Source: Phenylobacterium hankyongense
Lineage (GTDB): Bacteria; Pseudomonadota; Alphaproteobacteria; Caulobacterales; Caulobacteraceae
Assembly (NCBI RefSeq): GCF_003254505.1
Contig: NZ_QFYP01000001.1
Span: 356,001-420,000 of the forward strand
Length of the DNA: 64,000 bases
Reading direction: 5' to 3'
Part shown: piece after piece, positions 59,633 to 64,000 of the stretch
How the letters are laid out: the number at the start of each line of letters is the position of its first letter
How positions within the stretch are numbered: the stretch's first letter is position 1
The notes under the pieces: generated by a model
What the model was told of the DNA's origin: nothing
What the model saw: only the letters and a program-made list of their open reading frames with translations
Database searches by the model: none
Made by a program: the position numbers and the translations under genes

Positions 59633-60127
59633 ATGGCCCAGGACCCGCCGGCCCAGGACTTGATGCACTATGAGGCGATGGCCCAGGACGCCCTGCGTGG
59701 GGTGGTCAAGGCGGCGCTGAAGCGTGCGGCCGCGCCTGAAGGCCTGCCCGGGGCGCACCACTTCTACATCACCTTCAAGACCGACGCGGCCGGCGTGTCC
59801 GGCCCGCCCGACCTCCTGGGCAAGTACCCGGACGAGATGACCATCGTCCTGCAGCACCAATACTGGGACCTGGCCCCCGGCGAGACCTTCTTCTCGGTGA
59901 CCCTGCAGTTCGGCGGCCAGCCCAAGCGGCTCAGCCTGCCCTATGCGGCGGTGACCCGGTTCTACGACCCCAGCGTGCAGTTCCTGCTGCAGTTCGAGGC
60001 GCCCCCCGCCGCGCCGGAGGAAGCCAAGGCGCCGGCCGCCATCGCGGCGGAGCCGGACGCCAAGGGCGAGCCGCCGGCGGAAGGCGAGGCCAAGATCGTC
60101 TCCCTCGACCAGTTCCGGAAGAAGTGA
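59633..60127 (+). CDS. sspB: ClpXP adaptor SspB (alphaproteobacterial type)
   Basis: 164 residues. The folded domain has MHYEAMAQDALRGVVKAALK and HHFYITFKTDAAGVSGP followed by YPDEMTIVLQHQYWDLAPGE. The flexible linker (about 125-155) is Pro/Ala/Glu-rich, and the C-terminal tail KIVSLDQFRKK is the expected ClpX-binding tail. SspB binds tmRNA-tagged proteins and delivers them to ClpXP. It lies 112 bases after the tmRNA coding piece, so the tag and its adaptor are encoded together. Confidence 0.93.
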   Translation: MAQDPPAQDLMHYEAMAQDALRGVVKAALKRAAAPEGLPGAHHFYITFKTDAAGVSGPPDLLGKYPDEMTIVLQHQYWDLAPGETFFSVTLQFGGQPKRLSLPYAAVTRFYDPSVQFLLQFEAPPAAPEEAKAPAAIAAEPDAKGEPPAEGEAKIVSLDQFRKK

Positions 60128-60134
60128 GCCGTCG

Positions 60135-60605
60135 ATGACCGACGCCGCCAACGCCGAGCCCGAGGCGCTGACCGACGCGGCCATCCTCGAGCGCTTCCAG
60201 CGCACCCGGAACCAGCCCACCGGCTCCCAGACCCTGGGCTTTAGGCTGGTGGCGGTGAACCAGGCGGAGAAGACCGTCGAGGTGGAGTTCGAGGCGCGCG
60301 CCGAACTGCTGCTCAATCCGATGAAGCAGGTCCAGGGCGGCTACCTCTGCGCCATGCTCGACGAATGCATGAGCGTCGCCTGCATGGTGGCCTCCGGCAT
60401 GACCGCCGTGGCCCCGACCCTGGAGATGAAGACCAGCTTCTTCCGCCCCGCCCTGCCCGGCAGGCTGCGTGGGATCGGCCGGGTGGCGAAGTGGGGCCGC
60501 CAGGTCGCCTTCACCGAGGGCGAGCTCTACGACACCGACGGGCGGCTGCTCGCCAAGGCCACGGGCACGGCGATCCCGACCCCGTTCCAGACCTACAAGA
60601 AGTAG
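60135..60605 (+). CDS. PaaI family thioesterase
   Basis: 156 residues. The hot-dog fold helix has VQGGYLCAMLDECMSVACMV with the active-site Asp/Glu in the helix (LDE), and the strand LEMKTSFFRPALPGRLRGIG follows. It would hydrolyse acyl-CoA thioesters. Compared with the thioesterase at 37086, the motif lacks the HGG element, so the subgroup differs. It begins seven bases after the sspB stop and is probably co-transcribed with sspB and the C13 peptidase gene. Confidence 0.87.
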   Translation: MTDAANAEPEALTDAAILERFQRTRNQPTGSQTLGFRLVAVNQAEKTVEVEFEARAELLLNPMKQVQGGYLCAMLDECMSVACMVASGMTAVAPTLEMKTSFFRPALPGRLRGIGRVAKWGRQVAFTEGELYDTDGRLLAKATGTAIPTPFQTYKK

Positions 60606-61391
60606 ATGTCCAGGCTGCTCCGCTTGGCGGCGCTGATCCTGAGCCTCTGGCTCGGGTCGGCGCTTCCGGCGGGCGCGGCCGGTCCGGCCGCCGCGGGCCC
60701 GTTCTCCGACTGGGCGGCCGTAGTGGTGGCCGGCGACTGGCACGCCCACTCCGGCGGCCCTTCGGAAGCCTTCGACAACGCCCGCCGCGACGTCTCCCGG
60801 GCGCTGGAGCGCATCGGCTTCGCGCCGGCCAACCTGCGGCAGTTCTCGGTCCGGCCCCAGCGCTACCGCGACACCCGGCCCGGCAAGTCGGACCTGGACA
60901 CCATCTACGACGGGCTGGTGGACCTGACCGGCCGGGCGACCGGCGGCTGCCTCGTCTACTTCAGCTCGCACGGCGCGCCGGAGGGCGTGGTGGTGGACGA
61001 GGACATCCTGGCGCCGGGCGTGCTCGGGGCCATGCTCGACCGCACCTGCGGCGAGCGCCCGACCGTGGTGGTGATGTCGGCCTGTTTCTCCGGCGTCTTC
61101 GTGCCCGCCCTGGCCGGGCCCAACCGCATGGTGCTGACCGCCGCGCGCCCCGACCGCAGTTCCTTCGGCTGCGGCGAGGCCGACAAATATCCCTATTTCG
61201 ACGACTGCTTCCTGTCGTCGATCAACCGCGCGCACGACTTCCCGGCGCTCGGCCGCGCGGTCCAGGCGTGCGTCGCCGCGCGCGAGGTGAAGGAAGGGAT
61301 GGAGCCGCCGTCCGAGCCCCAGCTGTGGGTCGGCGCCAAGCTCAAACCACTGCTGCCGCTCTACGCGTTCTCGGGCGTGAGACAACCCTGA
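60606..61391 (+). CDS. C13 (legumain-like) family cysteine peptidase
   Basis: 261 residues with a signal peptide (about 1-24). The clan CD catalytic dyad is visible: His122 in YFSSHGAPEG and Cys160 in VVMSACFSGVF (the H-G and A-C-x-S-G pattern of legumains and caspases). The gene starts directly after the thioesterase stop. It is likely periplasmic or membrane-linked. Bacterial C13 substrates are unknown, so it is not possible to say what it cleaves. A short tail follows the domain. Confidence 0.88.
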   Translation: MSRLLRLAALILSLWLGSALPAGAAGPAAAGPFSDWAAVVVAGDWHAHSGGPSEAFDNARRDVSRALERIGFAPANLRQFSVRPQRYRDTRPGKSDLDTIYDGLVDLTGRATGGCLVYFSSHGAPEGVVVDEDILAPGVLGAMLDRTCGERPTVVVMSACFSGVFVPALAGPNRMVLTAARPDRSSFGCGEADKYPYFDDCFLSSINRAHDFPALGRAVQACVAAREVKEGMEPPSEPQLWVGAKLKPLLPLYAFSGVRQP

Positions 61392-61465
61392 CACGCGGCT
61401 TTGAGGGACTCACCCCGTAGCCTACAAACGGCCATGATCGCCCAGCTCAAGCCGGATTTCCCCTA

Positions 61466-63634
61466 ATGCGGTTTACCGTTCCTGCCGCCGTCGCCGCCCT
61501 GGCGATGATGTTCGCAGCGCCCCTCGCCGCGGACGCGCAGGACGCGGCGGCGCCGCCGGCCGCCGAGCTTCCCAAGGCCCCGGTTCCCTACACCGTCCTC
61601 CACCTCAAGCCGCCGGCCCCGAAGCCGCGCCCGCCCGGCGCCCCGACAGCCACGCCCGCCACTGCGCCGGCCGCGCGGAGCGGACCAGCCGTGGCCGGCG
61701 CCGTGCCGATCGCCGCGGCGCCGGCCGTCCCCGGGGCCCGCCTCACCCCCGGCCAGCCGCTGCCGCCGGGCGAGCTGGAGGCCTTCGTCGACGGCGTGGT
61801 CCGCGACGCCATGGCCCACGAGCACATCGCCGGCGTCACCGTCAGCGTGGTGCAGAACGGCCAGGTGGTCCTGAAGAAGGGCTACGGCTTCGCCAGCCTG
61901 CGGCCGCAACGCCCGGTCGACCCGGACCGGACCCTGTTCCGGGTGGGCTCGATCTCCAAGACCTTCACCTGGATCACCCTGATGAAGGAGGTCGAGGCCG
62001 GTCGCGTCCGCCTCGACCAGCCCATCAACCTCTACCTGCCGGAAAAGGTGCAGGTGAAGGACCAGGGCTATGACCAGCCGGTGCGGGTCGTCAACCTGAT
62101 GGACCATTCGGCGGGCTTCGAGGACCGCATCCTCGGCCAGCTGTTCGAGGACGACTTCGAACGGGTGCGCCCCCTCGACCTCTACCTGCGCCAGGAGCGG
62201 CCGCGCCGCGTGCATGCGCCGGGCGCGGTCTCCAGCTATTCCAACTACGGCGCAGGGCTGGCCGGCGAGGCGGTCTCCTACACCTCCGGCAAGCCGTTCG
62301 AGCGGCTGGTCGAGGACGAGATCTTCGTCCCCCTGGGCATGAACCACACCACCTTCCGCGAGCCGCGGCCGGCCAAGGCGGGCCTGCCCGCCCCGATGCC
62401 CGCGGCGCTGGCCGCCGACGTGTCCGCGCCGCTCCACTGGACCCGGACCGGGTTCCAGCAGCGTTCGTACGAGTACATCGGCCAGATCGCACCGGCCGGC
62501 GCGGCCTCCTCCACGGCCGGCGACATGGCCCGCTACATGATCACCCTGCTGAACGGCGGGCAGTTGAACGGCGTGACGGTCTTCGGGCCGCGCACGGCGG
62601 AGGCCTTCCGCACCCCGCTCCGGCGGACGCCGGCCGGGATCAACGGCTGGGCGCACGGCTTCATGACCTTTGACGTGGCCGGCGGCTTCCGCGGCTACGG
62701 GCACAGCGGCGCCACCATCGATTTCCATTCCAACATGGTGACGATCCCGCAGCTCAACCTCGGCGTCTTCATCGCCGCCAATTCGGAAACCGGCGAGGCC
62801 CTGGTCGGCCGCTTCCCCGAGCGGCTGGTGCAGGAGTTCTACGCCGCGCCGCAGAGCTTCCCGCGCCCCGGCTCGCCCGAGCTCGCCGCCGACGGCCAGG
62901 CGCTCACCGGCTATTTCCTGACCACCCGCCGCGCCTATTCCGGCCTCGAGGGCTTCATCACCTCGCTGATGGGCGGGACCGCGGTCTCGGTGACGCCGCA
63001 GGGCTGGCTGCTGACCGAAGGCCCGAGGAGCGGGGTGCGCACCTGGGCGCCGGAGGGCCCGGCCTCCGACCGGCGGTTCATCGCCGTCGACGGCGACCAG
63101 CGGATGGCCTTCACCCTGGGCGAGGGCCGCGCGCGCGGCTTCCTGCCCGCGTCCAACGTCGCGCTGATGGAGCGCGCCCCGGCGTGGCGCAAGCCCTCCA
63201 CCCTGGCGATCCTCGCCGCGCTCACCGCCGCCGCGGCCCTGGTCACCCTGGTCGGCGTGGCCCTGCGCAATCGGCGCGAGTTCCGCGAGAACGCCGTCCA
63301 GTCCCGCGCCGCCCTGCTGCAGAACATCCAGGCCGGCCTGTGGCTGGGCGCCCTGGCGCTGTTCGCCGTCTGGGCCTCGAAGTCCAGCGACCTGGCGCAG
63401 GTGATCTACGGCTGGCCCGGAGCGCTGCTGATCACCGCCTCGGCCTGCGCCCTGGTGGCGGCGGCGCTGACCATCGCCACCCTGGTGGCCCTGCCGGCGG
63501 TCTGGCGCGGCGGCCGGCGGGTCGACTCCTGGACCCACCTGCGCAAGGCCTTCTTCACCGTCACGGTGCTGATCTACGCCGGCTTCTCGGTGACGCTCGC
63601 CATGTGGGGCGCGCTGAGCCCCTGGAGCGGCTGA
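61466..63634 (+). CDS. Serine hydrolase (class C beta-lactamase fold) with C-terminal membrane helices
   Basis: 722 residues. Signal peptide (about 1-24) and Pro/Ala linker to about residue 100. The beta-lactamase-fold catalytic Ser162-x-x-Lys165 is in FRVGSISKTFTW, and Tyr258 is in VSSYSNYGAGLA (YxN). Residues about 560-720 contain four membrane segments. A long linker precedes these, so the enzyme domain is tethered to the membrane facing the periplasm. Esterase, D-aminopeptidase or peptidoglycan roles are possible; a true beta-lactamase is unlikely. Confidence 0.9.
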   Translation: MRFTVPAAVAALAMMFAAPLAADAQDAAAPPAAELPKAPVPYTVLHLKPPAPKPRPPGAPTATPATAPAARSGPAVAGAVPIAAAPAVPGARLTPGQPLPPGELEAFVDGVVRDAMAHEHIAGVTVSVVQNGQVVLKKGYGFASLRPQRPVDPDRTLFRVGSISKTFTWITLMKEVEAGRVRLDQPINLYLPEKVQVKDQGYDQPVRVVNLMDHSAGFEDRILGQLFEDDFERVRPLDLYLRQERPRRVHAPGAVSSYSNYGAGLAGEAVSYTSGKPFERLVEDEIFVPLGMNHTTFREPRPAKAGLPAPMPAALAADVSAPLHWTRTGFQQRSYEYIGQIAPAGAASSTAGDMARYMITLLNGGQLNGVTVFGPRTAEAFRTPLRRTPAGINGWAHGFMTFDVAGGFRGYGHSGATIDFHSNMVTIPQLNLGVFIAANSETGEALVGRFPERLVQEFYAAPQSFPRPGSPELAADGQALTGYFLTTRRAYSGLEGFITSLMGGTAVSVTPQGWLLTEGPRSGVRTWAPEGPASDRRFIAVDGDQRMAFTLGEGRARGFLPASNVALMERAPAWRKPSTLAILAALTAAAALVTLVGVALRNRREFRENAVQSRAALLQNIQAGLWLGALALFAVWASKSSDLAQVIYGWPGALLITASACALVAAALTIATLVALPAVWRGGRRVDSWTHLRKAFFTVTVLIYAGFSVTLAMWGALSPWSG

Positions 63635-63656
63635 GCGGCCGCCCGGCCTGCAAGTC

Positions 63657-63671
63657 TTAAAGCCCCGTTTA
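63657..63671 (+). promoter_or_regulatory. Predicted CtrA box upstream of fliF
   Basis: TTAA-AGCCCCG-TTTA matches TTAA-N7-TTAA with one mismatch, and it is 81 bases upstream of the fliF start. Caulobacter fliF is a known class II gene directly activated by CtrA. This is the third CtrA-type site at a flagellar operon in the window, after 2328 and 10650. Confidence 0.6.
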
Positions 63672-63751
63672 CCAACCACTGGGTAAATCCTGCCTAGCGG
63701 CGGGGCGGACATGTCTTCTCCGACGCTACGCGTTTGGGGAAGGACGCCGGG

Positions 63752-64000
63752 TTGAACCAGTTCGTGGCTGCGCTTCAGAGGTTCGGGATCGGCCGTTTGG
63801 CCGCGATCCTCGGCATCGGCGCGGGCGTCGCCGCCGCCCTGGTCGCCATGACCATGAACCTCGGCCAGCCCAAGGCCCTGCTCTACGCCAACCTCGACCT
63901 GAAGGAAGCCGGGACCATCACCCAGGCGCTGGATCAGGCCAACGTCAAATACGAGGTGAAGGGCGACGGCTCGACCATCCTGGTGCCGCGCGACCAGGTC
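63752..64000 (+). CDS. fliF: Flagellar MS-ring protein FliF (5' part; cut by window end)
   Basis: The frame is open for 83 codons from a TTG at 63752, preceded by GGGGAAGGA at good spacing, and runs off the right edge. The N-terminal membrane segment is at about 17-38 ([20 protein letters not shown]), followed by [20 protein letters not shown] and [20 protein letters not shown], which is the start of the YscJ/FliF periplasmic domain. FliF forms the MS-ring on which the rod genes of this window build. Confidence 0.93.
   Translation, partial: MNQFVAALQRFGIGRLAAILGIGAGVAAALVAMTMNLGQPKALLYANLDLKEAGTITQALDQANVKYEVKGDGSTILVPRDQV

Overview
The window is a GC-rich chromosomal segment of an alphaproteobacterium, most likely a member of Caulobacteraceae (Caulobacter or Phenylobacterium type). 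The reasons are the split flagellar basal-body loci with CtrA-type boxes (TTAA-N7-TTAA) and one sigma-54 promoter, a circularly permuted two-piece tmRNA whose tag reads AANDNFAEEIRLAA, an alphaproteobacterial SspB adaptor next to it, a GTTC-N7-GTTC LexA box, and an ilvB leader peptide attenuator. Genus and species assignment is inference. No tRNA, rRNA, insertion sequence, prophage or CRISPR array was found. Nearly all of the DNA is coding, and the only non-coding stretch above 300 bases is the ssrA region.

Layout. 1-987: 3' truncated cytochrome c peroxidase. 1122-14342: flagellar block with fliE-flgC-flgB (minus), fliO-fliP (plus), a hypothetical membrane gene bracketed by two palindromic repeats, the fliL-fliM-DUF6468-MotE-like-TPR operon (minus), flgF-flgG-flgA-flgH (plus) and a lipoprotein. 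14352-19118: a minus-strand isoprenoid group (dxs, ispA, xseB) with a histidine phosphatase and a deacetylase. 19151-24522: acetyltransferase, a degenerate serine-recombinase-like regulator, lipoprotein, aldo/keto reductase, VWA protein, TetR regulator, cupin. 24563-27242: UdgX and its radical SAM partner behind a LexA box. 27308-30896: transglutaminase, small protein, MFS transporter, amino-acid dehydrogenase. 30960-36959: a long minus-strand operon (thiolase, two paralogous secreted proteins, acyl-CoA dehydrogenase, DUF3253, GST, uracil-DNA glycosylase, lipoprotein hydrolase). 37086-45335: thioesterase, wrbA, GST, nucleoside transporter, two SDRs, two tandem MelB-like transporters. 45339-52129: Mrp ATPase, hflK-hflC, acetyltransferase, amidohydrolase, HAD hydrolase, serB. 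52128-57476: miaA, ilvB with its attenuator, a VOC protein, ybaK, ilvN. 57512-63634: secreted hypothetical, yciB, ssrA tmRNA, sspB, thioesterase, C13 peptidase, a beta-lactamase-fold serine hydrolase. 63752-64000: the first 83 codons of fliF behind a CtrA-type box.

How the genes work together. The flagellar genes encode the rod (FliE, FlgB, FlgC, FlgF, FlgG), L-ring and P-ring assembly (FlgH, FlgA), export gate (FliO, FliP), switch (FliM), stator-associated FliL and the MS-ring (FliF). Their predicted CtrA and sigma-54 sites fit the cell-cycle-ordered flagellar cascade known in Caulobacter. tmRNA and SspB form a ribosome-rescue and ClpXP-delivery pair encoded side by side. The SOS-type box, the radical SAM protein and UdgX suggest a DNA-damage-induced uracil-DNA response. 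The thiolase and acyl-CoA dehydrogenase, with nearby thioesterase and SDR genes, point to acyl-CoA breakdown. IlvB and IlvN are the two subunits of acetolactate synthase, here separated by about 1.9 kb that holds other genes.
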